64,000 bases of DNA from Sapientia aquatica (GCF_004358105.1 NZ_SMYL01000002.1:775784-839783); one strand, 5' to 3'. Positions 7,837 to 17,165 are shown, counted from the first letter of the stretch. Numbers and translations: made by a program. The notes: generated by a model from the letters alone, not told the origin.

Positions 7837-9798
7837 ATGACTACCTTTAATTTTAAACTGGCCTTGCTCGCCAGTATTTTCGTGATTTCGCAAGCAAGCT
7901 TGGCACAAACCGACACTGTCAAAGCGCAATATCCCGCATATCCCAGCGAAACACCTGCGAACTTTGAGCCCCCGACTGACTATTTTGATTATGTTAAGCG
8001 TGTTGTGGCGATTCCGATGCGCGATGGCGTCAAACTCAATACCGTGATCGTGTTGCCCAAGGGCGCTAAAAATGCGCCGATCTTGTTGACGCGCACGCCC
8101 TACAGCGCCGGCGAATTGACTGGCCACGCTGAAAGCCCGCACATGGCTTCCATCCTGCAAGGCTACGATAATGCGACGGATGTGATCGTTGATGGCGGCT
8201 ATATTCGTGTGATCCAAGATGTGCGCGGTAAATACGATTCTGAGGGCGACTACGTGATGAACCGCCCACTGCATGGCGTGCTCAATCCAACGCCGGTGGA
8301 TGATTCGACCGATGCTTGGGACACCATCGATTGGTTGAGCAAAAATATTCCTGAGTCAAACGGCAAGGTCGGGATTATTGGGATTTCCTACGATGGCTAT
8401 TTGCCTTTAGTTTCTTTAATCAAACCGCATCCTGCGTTAAAAGTCGCTGTGCCGATGAACCCGATGGTTGATGGTTGGCGTGGCGACGATTGGTTTCATA
8501 ACGGCGCGTTCCGCCAAATTAATTTGTCCTACATCCTAGAACAAGTCGCCACCCGCAAAAATGAAGCGAAATGGATTACCAGTCATTTTGACGATTACGA
8601 CATGTTTATCCGTGCTGGTTCTGCCGGTGAATTAGCGCATCAACGCGGTTTAGACCAAATCGGTTTTTGGCAAAAAATCATCCAACACCCAAGCTATGAC
8701 CAATTCTGGCGCGAACAAGCGATGGACCAAATCCTCGCCAAGCAGCCGCTGACCGTGCCAACCTTGCTGGTGCATAGTTTGTGGGACGCCGAAGATATTT
8801 ATGGTGCGATTGCCGTGTACAAAGCAGTTAAGCCCAAAGACAGCAACAATAATCTGTTCTTAGTGATGGGCCCATGGGTGCATGGCGGTGGCATTCAGGA
8901 AGGCAGCAGCCTTGGCGCGCTTCACTTTAGCAGTGACACCGCGCTGCATTTCCGTCAAGAGATATTGCGTCCATTCTTAGATCGTTACTTAAAGGACGAT
9001 AAAACCAGCGCTCAGATTCCTGCCGTGTCGGCGTTTGAGACCGGCACTAATAAATGGCGTAGTTTGAATTCCTGGCCGTCGGGTTGCGCCAGCGGTTGCA
9101 CCATCAAACCAACTGCATTGCATTTAACGCCAGATCAAAAAGCTAGCTTCAAAGCTGCAACGGCTGCCGGGTTTGAAGAATATGTCTCCGATCCAGCCAA
9201 GCCAGTGCCATTCCGCTCACGCCCAATTCCACCCAATGGTTATGACGAGTTAAAAGGCCAAACATGGCCGCGCTGGTTGGCGGACGATCAACGCGAAGCA
9301 TCTGGCCGTACCGACGTCTTGACCTTTACTACCGATGTCTTGATAGCACCACTCAAAATTAGCGGCGAACCCGTTGCGCATTTAATCGCATCGACTAGCG
9401 GCACCGATTCGGATTGGGTAGTGAAAGTGATTGATCTGTATCCAGATGAAGTAGCCAGCCAACCGGCGATGGGCGGTTATCAATTGATGATTTCTGCCGA
9501 TATTTTCCGTGGTCGTTACCGTGAAGGCTTTGAGGCCGCCAAGCCAATCGCGGCCAACAAAGCCTTGCCGTTCACCTTTGCTTTGCCGACTGCAAACCAT
9601 GTGTTCTTGCCGGGGCATCGCATCATGGTACAGATTCAATCTAGCTGGTTCCCGCTGTATGATCGCAATCCACAAACGTTTGTGCCAAATATTTTCTTAG
9701 CCAAAGCAGGGGATTACAAGAAGGCGACGCAGCGTATTTATTACGGTGCGGGCAGTGATAGTTATGTTGAATTGCCGATTGTCGAAATGGGCAAATAA
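7837..9798 (+). CDS. Exported CocE/NonD-type (X-Pro peptidase-like) hydrolase
   Basis: 653 residues with a Sec signal peptide (MTTFNFK then a hydrophobic stretch, cleavage near SLAQ). The alpha/beta-hydrolase domain has the nucleophile motif GISYDG with Ser184. Likely acid and histidine residues are in SLWDAEDIYG and MGPWVHGGG. The C-terminal third is the jelly-roll domain of X-Pro dipeptidyl-peptidase S15 and cocaine-esterase proteins. Relatives hydrolyse esters or acyl-amides such as cocaine and cephalosporin side chains; the substrate here is unknown. The start is the ATG at 7837 preceded by AAAAGG, not the in-frame TTG at 7822. It converges with the PAS/EAL gene. Confidence 0.85.
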   Translation: MTTFNFKLALLASIFVISQASLAQTDTVKAQYPAYPSETPANFEPPTDYFDYVKRVVAIPMRDGVKLNTVIVLPKGAKNAPILLTRTPYSAGELTGHAESPHMASILQGYDNATDVIVDGGYIRVIQDVRGKYDSEGDYVMNRPLHGVLNPTPVDDSTDAWDTIDWLSKNIPESNGKVGIIGISYDGYLPLVSLIKPHPALKVAVPMNPMVDGWRGDDWFHNGAFRQINLSYILEQVATRKNEAKWITSHFDDYDMFIRAGSAGELAHQRGLDQIGFWQKIIQHPSYDQFWREQAMDQILAKQPLTVPTLLVHSLWDAEDIYGAIAVYKAVKPKDSNNNLFLVMGPWVHGGGIQEGSSLGALHFSSDTALHFRQEILRPFLDRYLKDDKTSAQIPAVSAFETGTNKWRSLNSWPSGCASGCTIKPTALHLTPDQKASFKAATAAGFEEYVSDPAKPVPFRSRPIPPNGYDELKGQTWPRWLADDQREASGRTDVLTFTTDVLIAPLKISGEPVAHLIASTSGTDSDWVVKVIDLYPDEVASQPAMGGYQLMISADIFRGRYREGFEAAKPIAANKALPFTFALPTANHVFLPGHRIMVQIQSSWFPLYDRNPQTFVPNIFLAKAGDYKKATQRIYYGAGSDSYVELPIVEMGK

Positions 9799-9824
9799 GA
9801 CTGGCTAGTTGTCCTGTAGGCCGA

Positions 9825-9849
9825 TAGGGCATCCGATGTGGATGCCCTA
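9825..9849. terminator. Hairpin between convergent genes
   Basis: TAGGGCATCC (9825-9834) and GGATGCCCTA (9840-9849) form a perfect 10-bp stem with a 5-base loop in the 53-base gap between two convergent genes. No long T run follows on either strand, so it is a likely but not classical terminator. Confidence 0.5.
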
Positions 9850-9851
9850 CA

Positions 9852-12800
9852 TTATTCAAACAATTGCGGTGCCGATGCGGCAGATAGCAGTTCTTCAAAC
9901 TGATCGATATAAATTGGCCGACTAAATAAATAGCCCTGATATGCTTCGCAACCGTGCGACTTCAAAAAGTTGAGTTGTTCTTCGTTTTCCACACCTTCAG
10001 CAATCACGTTTAGATGGAAGTTTTTAGCTAAATCGATGATGGTTTTGACCATCACCGCATCGTTCGGGTCGCTCGTGATATCGCGCACAAAACTTTGATC
10101 GATCTTGATCTGATCGAGTGGTAATTGCTTCAAATAAGACAGCGAAGAATAACCAGTTCCAAAATCATCCATCGACAGTTGCACGCCAATTTCTTTTAAG
10201 GCGTGCATTTTATTGACCACGTCATTGACGTCATTTAACACCACGCTTTCAGTCAGTTCTAACTTTAAACGCTCAGGTTTTACCTGATAAATATTAAGTG
10301 TTCTGAGCACCACATCGACGAAATCAATTTGCCGGAATTGCTGCGCGCTGACGTTGACCGCAATAGTGAGTTTTTCCGTCATTTCAAACTTAGCCCAATG
10401 CGCTAGCTGACGGCAGGCTTCTTTAATGACCCAACCGCCAATGTCTAAAATCAAGGAGCTTTCTTCCGCGATGGGGATAAATTGCATAGGCGATACCAAG
10501 CCGCGCTTGGGATGCACCCAACGGATTAACACTTCCGCGCCGAGCGGATTATGTTGGTTATCGACTTGAATTTGATACATCAAACAGAGTTGATTATCGG
10601 GAATCGCGTAGCGCAGATCGGCTTCTAACAATGCGCGCGTTTCAACGGCTGATTGCATTTCTGGATTAAAGAAGCGGAACGCGTTGCGACCCGAATCTTT
10701 GGCTTTGTACATCGCCATATCGGCTTGGCGCAGTAAGCTTTCTGCCGAATCCTGATTGTCATAAAACATGCTTACGCCGATGCTAGGCGAGCTGTGCTGT
10801 TCGTTGCCTTTGATCTTGTAGGTGCTGGACAGTGATTGGCGGATTTTGTCGGCAATCATCGCGGTTTTTTGGGTTGCAACCGAGGTTTGTTCGTCTAAGT
10901 CCAGCAAAACCACCACAAATTCATCGCCGCCCAAACGCGCGACCGTATCGACTCGGCGCACACAGGCTTGAATCCGCTTGGCGACTTCTTTCAATAACAA
11001 GTCGCCAAAGTCATGTCCTAATACATCGTTGATGGTTTTAAAGCGATCGAGATCGATAAACAATACTGCGCCGTATTTCTTGTTGCGTGCTGAGGTGGCA
11101 AGGGCCGAGTTAAGTCTATCCATCAACAAACGCCGATTCGGTAATCCGGTTAAATCATCGAAGAAGGCCAAATGATGAATTTGCTCATCGGCCTGTTTGC
11201 GCGCCGTGATGTCATCAAAATGGACAATGATTTGGCGCAGCGTGCCTTCTTCGTCGAACTCAGGAAAGGCATTGGTCGACAGCCACACAATATCGTTGGC
11301 ATTCGTCGTAATTACTCCCAAGACGTGCGATTCAAGCGGCGTCATTGTGGAGAGGACTTTATTGACCGGATATTCTTCGATTGAGACCACCGAGCCTTGC
11401 TCATTGATAAAACACCAAGCCGGATCGAAAGCAACTCTGCCTTGAAGTTGGTCGGGCGTTAAGCCCAATAATTCGGATGCGCGTGGATTACTGTAAGTGA
11501 TGCTGGTGTCTGGATTGTGAACAATAATGGCGATGTTAAGGTTGCTGAGCAGTTCGCGGAATTTTTTTTCATTGGCGATTAATTGGCGCTGCTTTTTGTG
11601 TAAATTGTCTTCAATTTTTTTACGGGCGCTGATGTCGCGGGACGAACTGAATAGAACCGGTTTGCCATTCAATTGCAACGGAAAGCCACTAACTTCGACG
11701 TTGAATATCGTGCCGTCTTTGCGTAAATGTACTGTCTCAAATAAGACGCGCTTTTTTTGTGAGAGTTGGTGAGTTAAGTTTTCATCTAACTCTTTTTGCG
11801 AGAGCTGGCCTTCCCAGTGCGAGACATTCATGCCTATCATTTCGGCGCGGGTATAGCCCAGCATTTCGCAAAATGAATCGCTTACTTCAATCACATTACC
11901 TTGTTCATCGAGAATATGAATTCCATCGCTGGCGTTATGCAGTAGGGCGAGATTTTTTTCGTTCTCATTCATCAAGGCGACTTGCGCTTGCGTGTTTTGC
12001 AGCCGGGTGCGTAAGGTCTCAATGCCGTAGGAAAGTATTTTGGCCAATTCCTCCAGTAACTCCACCTCGGGCTTACTGAACGCAAAATCTTCGTCGGCAT
12101 AGGCGCTAATAGCCCCGATGACTTGATTATTGACGTTTAATGGCAAGCCAATGCTGGAGCCAAAACCGCTTGCCGTAGCCCAGTCACGCCACAAAGTCAC
12201 CCTTGGGTTGTTGACATAATCCTGATAGACGATAGTTGAATTGGTGCGAATAGCAGAGCCAATCGGGCCTTGCCCAGTGGGCGTATCAGACCAAGTTATT
12301 TGTACTTGCTGGCAGTATTCAAGGTCAATTCCGTAGTGCGATTGAATGACGACAGATTTATTCGCGTCGTGCTGCGCGTAACCGACCCACGCCATTTTGT
12401 AGCCACCGATGGTTGTGGTTAGGGTGCAAATCGAATCAAGTAATTCTTGCTCGGTGTGCGCTTCGATTAACGCATTGGTGCAAGCGTTTAACAACTTGTG
12501 GGTGCGCAGCAGTACAGTTTTTTCTTTATCGCGATTCCTCTTCTCATGAATGTCGAGCGTTACCCCGACAAAGCGACTGCCAAGTTGGGTGGCATCGCGA
12601 TCCAATACTTTGTTGTGGTTGGCATACCAAATCCAATCGCCATTCTTGGCGCGCAAGCGAAATTCGCAATGGTATTGGTCGGTGACGCCCGATAACAATT
12701 CGTTGAGGAGTCGTTGGATGTTGGGAATGTCGTCCGGATGAATAAAATCCCAGATCGAATCAATATCAGGCGCGATTTCGTCGGGCGTGTAGCCGAGTGC

Positions 12801-12932
12801 GGCAAAGATGCGGTTGGACTTATGGATGAAGCGACCCGTGGATAAATCGTTTTCCCATATGTCAAACACGCCATCCTCGTTGGCGTAATTAATGCTCGGT
12901 TGTAGATTGTTTTTATTCTCACCGCCGGACAT
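9852..12932 (-). CDS. PAS-GAF-PAS-PAS-GGDEF-EAL c-di-GMP protein
   Basis: About 1026 residues, no membrane segment. Approximate domain order: PAS (20-130), GAF (145-310), PAS (325-440), PAS (455-575), GGDEF (585-750), EAL (765-1010). The cyclase loop is RLGGDEF with an RRVD inhibitory site five residues before it. The EAL domain keeps the catalytic set visible in NVSAQQF, LTESVVL, DDFGTGYSSL, IKIDQSF and AEGVEN; its signature reads EVL rather than EAL, a mild change that keeps the essential Glu. Both synthesis and hydrolysis of c-di-GMP are therefore possible. The start is set at the ATG at 12932, with GGAG 8 bases upstream, rather than 12 bases earlier. Confidence 0.92.
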   Translation of the reverse strand: MSGGENKNNLQPSINYANEDGVFDIWENDLSTGRFIHKSNRIFAALGYTPDEIAPDIDSIWDFIHPDDIPNIQRLLNELLSGVTDQYHCEFRLRAKNGDWIWYANHNKVLDRDATQLGSRFVGVTLDIHEKRNRDKEKTVLLRTHKLLNACTNALIEAHTEQELLDSICTLTTTIGGYKMAWVGYAQHDANKSVVIQSHYGIDLEYCQQVQITWSDTPTGQGPIGSAIRTNSTIVYQDYVNNPRVTLWRDWATASGFGSSIGLPLNVNNQVIGAISAYADEDFAFSKPEVELLEELAKILSYGIETLRTRLQNTQAQVALMNENEKNLALLHNASDGIHILDEQGNVIEVSDSFCEMLGYTRAEMIGMNVSHWEGQLSQKELDENLTHQLSQKKRVLFETVHLRKDGTIFNVEVSGFPLQLNGKPVLFSSSRDISARKKIEDNLHKKQRQLIANEKKFRELLSNLNIAIIVHNPDTSITYSNPRASELLGLTPDQLQGRVAFDPAWCFINEQGSVVSIEEYPVNKVLSTMTPLESHVLGVITTNANDIVWLSTNAFPEFDEEGTLRQIIVHFDDITARKQADEQIHHLAFFDDLTGLPNRRLLMDRLNSALATSARNKKYGAVLFIDLDRFKTINDVLGHDFGDLLLKEVAKRIQACVRRVDTVARLGGDEFVVVLLDLDEQTSVATQKTAMIADKIRQSLSSTYKIKGNEQHSSPSIGVSMFYDNQDSAESLLRQADMAMYKAKDSGRNAFRFFNPEMQSAVETRALLEADLRYAIPDNQLCLMYQIQVDNQHNPLGAEVLIRWVHPKRGLVSPMQFIPIAEESSLILDIGGWVIKEACRQLAHWAKFEMTEKLTIAVNVSAQQFRQIDFVDVVLRTLNIYQVKPERLKLELTESVVLNDVNDVVNKMHALKEIGVQLSMDDFGTGYSSLSYLKQLPLDQIKIDQSFVRDITSDPNDAVMVKTIIDLAKNFHLNVIAEGVENEEQLNFLKSHGCEAYQGYLFSRPIYIDQFEELLSAASAPQLFE

Positions 12933-13260
12933 GCCTATCTCCATAAATTCAGCAGATATTTTTGAAATCGTTGATTCAATTGCGGCATTGATTTCGACGT
13001 TTTTAGAAAAATTTACGTTGATTAAAAATACAAAGCAAAAGCCAAACTCGCTAGGTTTGGTGGCGATCTTTTATTTTTATTAATTTATTAATAATAAATT
13101 CGTGATGACTTAGGAATATCGGTTTACTAGCTTTTTTAGTATAGGAGGTAAATTTTATTTTGCCGAAAATTGTGTAACACCATTCACTTTTTTAGCGCCT
13201 AAACTAAAGCTACAGGAACGGCGTAGTTTGGTTTTGCTAAATTGCTATGGAGGGAGCGTG
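12933..13260. other. Intergenic region between divergent signalling genes
   Basis: A 328-base AT-rich gap with no gene. It holds a CCAAAC/GTTTGG hairpin at 13042-13060, and an AT palindrome AATTTATT-aat-AATAAATT at 13082-13100. Both are possible regulator sites for the two divergent genes. No promoter can be fixed with confidence. Confidence 0.5.
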
Positions 13261-13686
13261 ATGAGCGTTACTAAAATTATGACGCAGCGGGTGGTAACGA
13301 TAGGAATGGACGACAAGTTATCGACTGTGAAGGATATTTTCGATCACTGCCAGTTTTCGCATTTGCTGGTGGTGGATGGCGGGGTGCTGGTGGGCGTGGT
13401 ATCGGACAGTGATTTGTTTAAGGCGCTAAGTCCTAATATTGGAACGGCGACCGAGAGTTATAAAGATGCGGCCACGTTAAATAAGCGGGTGCATCAAATC
13501 ATGACGCGTAAGCCCTTTGTGCTTAATGAACAGGCGAGTGTGGACGATGCGATTGATTTGTTTAATGCACATCGGATTTCTTGTATTCCGATTGTTAATT
13601 TGGGGAATAAGGTGGTGGGGATTGTTAGTTGGAGGGATGTTTTGAGGAGTATTAGGAAGGGGAATGATGGGTTGGCGACAAATTGA
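13261..13686 (+). CDS. Tandem CBS-domain protein
   Basis: 141 residues forming one CBS pair (Bateman module): CBS1 about 7-60 (VTKIMTQRVVTIGMDDKLS) and CBS2 about 78-135 (IMTRKPFVLNEQASVDDA). Such stand-alone pairs bind adenine nucleotides and act as energy or ligand sensors; the partner is not visible. The start is the ATG at 13261 because GGAGGG is 6 bases upstream; an earlier in-frame start at 13228 has none. The last 90 bases are strongly G-rich and use AGG, AGT and GGG codons that are uncommon in neighbouring genes, which favour CGC. Confidence 0.85.
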   Translation: MSVTKIMTQRVVTIGMDDKLSTVKDIFDHCQFSHLLVVDGGVLVGVVSDSDLFKALSPNIGTATESYKDAATLNKRVHQIMTRKPFVLNEQASVDDAIDLFNAHRISCIPIVNLGNKVVGIVSWRDVLRSIRKGNDGLATN

Positions 13687-13837
13687 GCTAAATCATTTTT
13701 TTTATCGTCAAATTTTTGTTACTGATTGAGCTTTGTAAGCCAATATTTAGTTGGGGGTTGTCGTGCATTGTAGATCGCGGGGCGGTGGGGGCTGATGGCT
13801 AGAAACCGTTTTCGCTGTTTGTAGTTGATCTAGGACT

Positions 13838-14040
13838 TGGGGTCGGGGGTAGCCCGACAGCTAGTCACCTTTTTTGTCTCGCCAAAAAAGGTAACCCAAA
13901 AAAGGCGACCACGGTATTTCGGAAACCCCGATTATTTTTCCAAAAAATGGGAAAGTAGCGAAACTCGCTGCGCTCAGACAACGCTACTTCCTGATCCATT
14001 ATTTGGAAAAATAACCGGCCGAAATACAGTGGGTTAATGT
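13838..14040. repeat. Multi-hairpin intergenic repeat
   Basis: Three consecutive inverted repeats: GTCGGG/CCCGAC at 13842-13858; CCTTTTTT/AAAAAAGG at 13868-13891, with a further AAAAAAGG copy close behind; and a long imperfect palindrome whose arms (13914-13960 and 13982-14027) share GTATTTCGG, TTATTTTTCCAAA and AGTAGCG. The loop holds CTCGCTGCGCTCAGAC. The pattern resembles dispersed intergenic repeats I know from Burkholderiales and Xanthomonads, whose six-frame translations give spurious ORFs with PKKxxQKKxxP. No transposase is linked. The rest of the 13687-14314 gap shows no gene. Confidence 0.65.
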
Positions 14041-14283
14041 CAAAAAATTCCTGTGATTACAGGATTTTGGGTTGGTTAAATTAGATAATTTTGATTTACC
14101 CACCCATCTGTCGTTGCCGACTTTTTGGGTGCCAAAATGGAGCAGAAAGTATCGCTGTTTCAGGTGCAGTGTGGGTTTCGATTGGCATGCCAATCGCGCG
14201 CTCAACGGTGTTCGCATGCAGGCGAGCACTCCTCCTCTATTGGGCCACAGGGGCAATCCCCAACTTACTACCCTTCAAATAGT

Positions 14284-14306
14284 CGCCGGTTCAGTAAAGA
14301 CCGGCG
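14284..14306 (-). terminator. Hairpin after the ferredoxin-reductase gene
   Basis: CGCCGGT (14284-14290) and ACCGGCG (14300-14306) form a perfect 7-bp GC-rich stem just past the stop of the leftward gene at 14315. The following T tract on the minus strand is poor (ACTATTT), so termination may be inefficient. Confidence 0.45.
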
Positions 14307-14314
14307 CTATCTTC

Positions 14315-15334
14315 TTATGCCAAATCTGCTTCCGAAATAAACGAATCTGCATAAAACTCATCGGCTGGCAATTTAGAGAGCGCCACAAAATCACGCTTGG
14401 CTGAATCGACGACTATCGGTGCTCCGCAGGCATACACTTGGTAGCCGGATAAATCGCTTAGGTCATCCAATACCGCTTGATGCACAAAGCCGGTGCGGCC
14501 GGTCCAATTGTCTTCTGGGGTGGCGTTGGAGACGACTGGGATGTAGGTGAAGTTAGGTAGTTGCGCTGCCCAATCTAAACATAGCTGATTTAGGTACAAA
14601 TCTTCTGGACGGCGGCCGCCCCAGTACAGGTTGATTGGGCGAGTGATGCCTTGTTCGATGACGTGTTCCATGATCGCTTTGATGGGGGCAAATCCGGTAC
14701 CGGAGGCGAGCATGACGATCGGTTTTTCGCTACCTTCGCGCAGATAAAACGTACCTTGCGGTCCTTCGATGCGCAAAATGTCGCGTTCTTTTAGCGTTGA
14801 GAAAACTTGGTCGGTAAATAAGCCGCCCGGCATATGGCGAATGTGCAGGCTGACTTGGTCGCTGCTGTGTGCGGCGTTGGCCATGCTGTAGCTGCGGCGT
14901 TTGCCGTCGCGTAGCAAAAAGTCGATATATTGGCCAGCGCGGTAGTTGAATTTTTCGGTGGCGGGTAATTGCAAATTGATGAGCATTACATCGTGCGACA
15001 GCTTTTCAATTTTGGCGATGCGGGTTGGCAGTTTTTTGCTGGCGAATTCACCGGCTTCGATTTCACGCGCTTCGATATGGACGTCGGATTGCGGTGTGGC
15101 GCAGCAGAATAGTGAAAAACCTTGTGCTTGTTCTTCAGCAGGAAGCGTTTTTTCTTGATGTTTGCCCAGAACAGTTTGGCCAGATAGAATCCGTCCCTTG
15201 CATGCGCCGCATGCGCCGTTTTTGCAACCGTGTGGCAGTCCAACGCCAGCGCGGGTTGCGGCGGCTAAAATTGTTTCGTCGGCGCCGCAGTCAAATTGGC
15301 GTCCACTTGGGCTAACAGTTACTTGAAAAGTCAT
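14315..15334 (-). CDS. 2Fe-2S ferredoxin / FNR-type reductase (often named CDP-6-deoxy-glucoseen reductase)
   Basis: 339 residues. The N-terminal plant-type ferredoxin domain (1-90) has CKNGACGACKGR and a fourth Cys in LFCCA, enough for one 2Fe-2S cluster. It is followed by an FAD-binding domain (about 100-195, with RSYSMANA) and an NAD(P)-binding domain (about 200-335, with VMLASGTGFAPIKAI). The arrangement matches single-component oxygenase reductases and the Burkholderiales protein annotated as CDP-6-deoxy-delta-3,4-glucoseen reductase. No deoxysugar genes are nearby, so that name is probably historical. The ATG at 15334 follows AGGA; its start is only 12 bases from the divergent gene's start. 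Confidence 0.85.
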   Translation of the reverse strand: MTFQVTVSPSGRQFDCGADETILAAATRAGVGLPHGCKNGACGACKGRILSGQTVLGKHQEKTLPAEEQAQGFSLFCCATPQSDVHIEAREIEAGEFASKKLPTRIAKIEKLSHDVMLINLQLPATEKFNYRAGQYIDFLLRDGKRRSYSMANAAHSSDQVSLHIRHMPGGLFTDQVFSTLKERDILRIEGPQGTFYLREGSEKPIVMLASGTGFAPIKAIMEHVIEQGITRPINLYWGGRRPEDLYLNQLCLDWAAQLPNFTYIPVVSNATPEDNWTGRTGFVHQAVLDDLSDLSGYQVYACGAPIVVDSAKRDFVALSKLPADEFYADSFISEADLA

Positions 15335-15346
15335 ATCATCCTGCAC

Positions 15347-16267
15347 ATGAAAAAAGATAAAAATAGCAAAAAAATAGGTCTGCCACGGGTCTTAATTATT
15401 GGCTGTGGCGACGTAGGGATGCGTATTCTACCGCTTTTGGGGGCGCAATTACAGGGCAATTCCTGTCTGCCAGCTCGTGCGCAGTTCAAAGTTTTTGCGC
15501 TCACCAGCCAGCCTGAACGGTGCCAAGAATTGCGTAATGCTGGGGCGATTCCGGTGGTGGCAAATTTGGATGATCCGGCCAGTTTGGCGCGTTTGGCGGG
15601 TTTAGCTAGTCATATTATTTATTTGGCACCGCCACCTTCCGAAGGACAAAAAGACACGCGCAGCCGACATTTGGCTGCCGTGATATCGCGCCGTTGTCGC
15701 CTCGTTTATATTTCCACATCGGGCGTGTACGGTGATTGCGAAGGCGACTTTATCGACGAAACTCGCACTGTCGCGCCACGCAACGCGCGTGCGATTCGCC
15801 GCGTTGATGCCGAACAAGTTTGGCGACGTTGGGCGCGCCGTACCGGGTCAGCGCTGAGTATTTTGCGTGTCCCAGGAATTTATGCTGCCGATCGCCTGCC
15901 GATTGAACGCTTAAAAAAACGCACGCCTGCCTTGCTGCCGATTGAAGATGTGTACACCAATCACATCCATGCCGACGACTTGGCGCGCATGACGCTTAAA
16001 GCCTTATTTCATGCCAGTTCATCGCGCATTTATCACTCGTCCGACGACAGCAATTTATTGATGGGCGACTACTTCGATTTGGTCGCTGAAAAGTTCAATC
16101 TCCCCAAAGCGCCGCGCTTGCCGCGCTATGAGTTGGTCAAGCAAGTCAACCCGATGCTGCTGTCATTTATGTCGGAATCACGCCGTTTGAGTAACGAGCG
16201 TATTAAGGCTGAATTGGGTGTGCGCTTGTTATATCCATCGGTGCGGGAAGGGTTGGCGGTGATTTGA
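15347..16267 (+). CDS. NAD(P)-binding SDR/epimerase-like protein (YeeZ-like)
   Basis: 306 residues from the ATG at 15347. A nucleotide-binding motif VLIIGCGDVGMRIL is at the N-terminus, and the extended-SDR features YISTSGVYG and VPGIYAADRLPIERL are present. The C-terminal half (NHIHADDLARM, RLSNERIKAELG) matches the YeeZ-like atypical epimerase group of unknown substrate. The standard YxxxK catalytic pair is not obvious, which is common in this group. The ribosome site is weak, and an alternative in-frame TTG lies upstream at 15296 inside the divergent gene. Confidence 0.8.
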   Translation: MKKDKNSKKIGLPRVLIIGCGDVGMRILPLLGAQLQGNSCLPARAQFKVFALTSQPERCQELRNAGAIPVVANLDDPASLARLAGLASHIIYLAPPPSEGQKDTRSRHLAAVISRRCRLVYISTSGVYGDCEGDFIDETRTVAPRNARAIRRVDAEQVWRRWARRTGSALSILRVPGIYAADRLPIERLKKRTPALLPIEDVYTNHIHADDLARMTLKALFHASSSRIYHSSDDSNLLMGDYFDLVAEKFNLPKAPRLPRYELVKQVNPMLLSFMSESRRLSNERIKAELGVRLLYPSVREGLAVI

Positions 16268-16403
16268 TTATTCGCCGCTACTCGTTGAATATAGTTGTGT
16301 TAATTTGCTCATTTCCGCTGGCTACCAAGTTGGAAGTGGCGGCCTGCGGCGCGATTCAAACTCCATTACAATCCAGAAAAATTTTTTCTTTCTGGAGCTT
16401 CAC

Positions 16404-17165
16404 TTGAAACCAACACTGTGTTCTATCGCCTTGCTGAGTGTTCTGTGCTCACCGGTTTGCTGCTTGGCAGCGCCAGAGGAAATACAAGTCTATATGGACG
16501 ATCTCAGTGCTCCGGGTAAGTTTGGTCTGGACGTGCACAACAACTACGTCGTGTCCGGCGACTCCAATCCGGCCTATCCGGGCGCTTTGCCTGCTGCGCA
16601 TCAATACCGGCTTACCCCGGAGTTTTATTACGGTTTGACCGACAATGTTGAACTCGGAATGTATGTATTAAGCGCGTTTGAAAGTGACGGCACCAGCCAT
16701 ATCGAAGGCGGTAAGTTCAGGATCAAGTACATCGCGCCGCATGATGCTGAAAAAGGGATGTTTTGGGGCGTTAATTTGGAAGCCGGTCGAACCAATCTGG
16801 CCGCGTCCGAGTTGCCTTGGAATGCCGAGCTAAAAGGAATTTGGGGCTTCCGAACGGGCGAGTGGACTTTTGCGCTGAATCCGAATATTGATTGGAGTTT
16901 GTCGTCCGGCGGCGGTCCTGTAACTTTGGATGTGGACGGCAAGCTCGCTTACAGCGTTAGCGAAAAAACTCAAATCGGCGTTGAGCTGTACAGCGAATTT
17001 GGCCCACTGCGCCAGCTTCAAGCCTTGAATCAAAATAGTAAAACCTTGTACGCCGCGTTGGATCACGAATTTGGCGGCATTGATTTGAATGCTGGCATTG
17101 GGCGAGGATTGACTAGCGAATCGGATAAATGGGTAATCAAGTTTATTATTGGGACCCATTTTTAA
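16404..17165 (+). CDS. Putative outer-membrane beta-barrel protein
   Basis: 253 residues from a TTG at 16404, chosen because GGAG lies 7 bases upstream and it gives a normal signal peptide (MKPTLCSIALLSVLCSPVCCLA). The mature part shows alternating beta-strand patterns (YRLTPEFYYGLTDNVELGMYV, FRIKYI, WTFALNPNIDWSL) and ends in Phe, as outer-membrane barrels do. It may belong to the family near phenol-degradation MetA-type porins, but I cannot be sure. The stop codon lies inside a TAACGCT/AGCGTTA hairpin (17163-17179). Confidence 0.7.
   Translation: MKPTLCSIALLSVLCSPVCCLAAPEEIQVYMDDLSAPGKFGLDVHNNYVVSGDSNPAYPGALPAAHQYRLTPEFYYGLTDNVELGMYVLSAFESDGTSHIEGGKFRIKYIAPHDAEKGMFWGVNLEAGRTNLAASELPWNAELKGIWGFRTGEWTFALNPNIDWSLSSGGGPVTLDVDGKLAYSVSEKTQIGVELYSEFGPLRQLQALNQNSKTLYAALDHEFGGIDLNAGIGRGLTSESDKWVIKFIIGTHF

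Noticed and set aside
7711..8274. 187-codon ORF on the minus strand
   Set aside because: It lies antisense to the 5' part of the CocE-type hydrolase gene, has a random composition (His, Ile and Arg scattered) and no ribosome site; a shadow of the real gene.
9852..12932. Loss of phosphodiesterase activity because of EVL instead of EAL
   Set aside because: The first Glu is kept and all other catalytic motifs are present; EVL is a tolerated variant.
13837..14037. 66-codon ORF with SPKKVTQKRRP
   Set aside because: It spans the intergenic multi-hairpin repeat; such ORFs are spurious translations of that repeat type.
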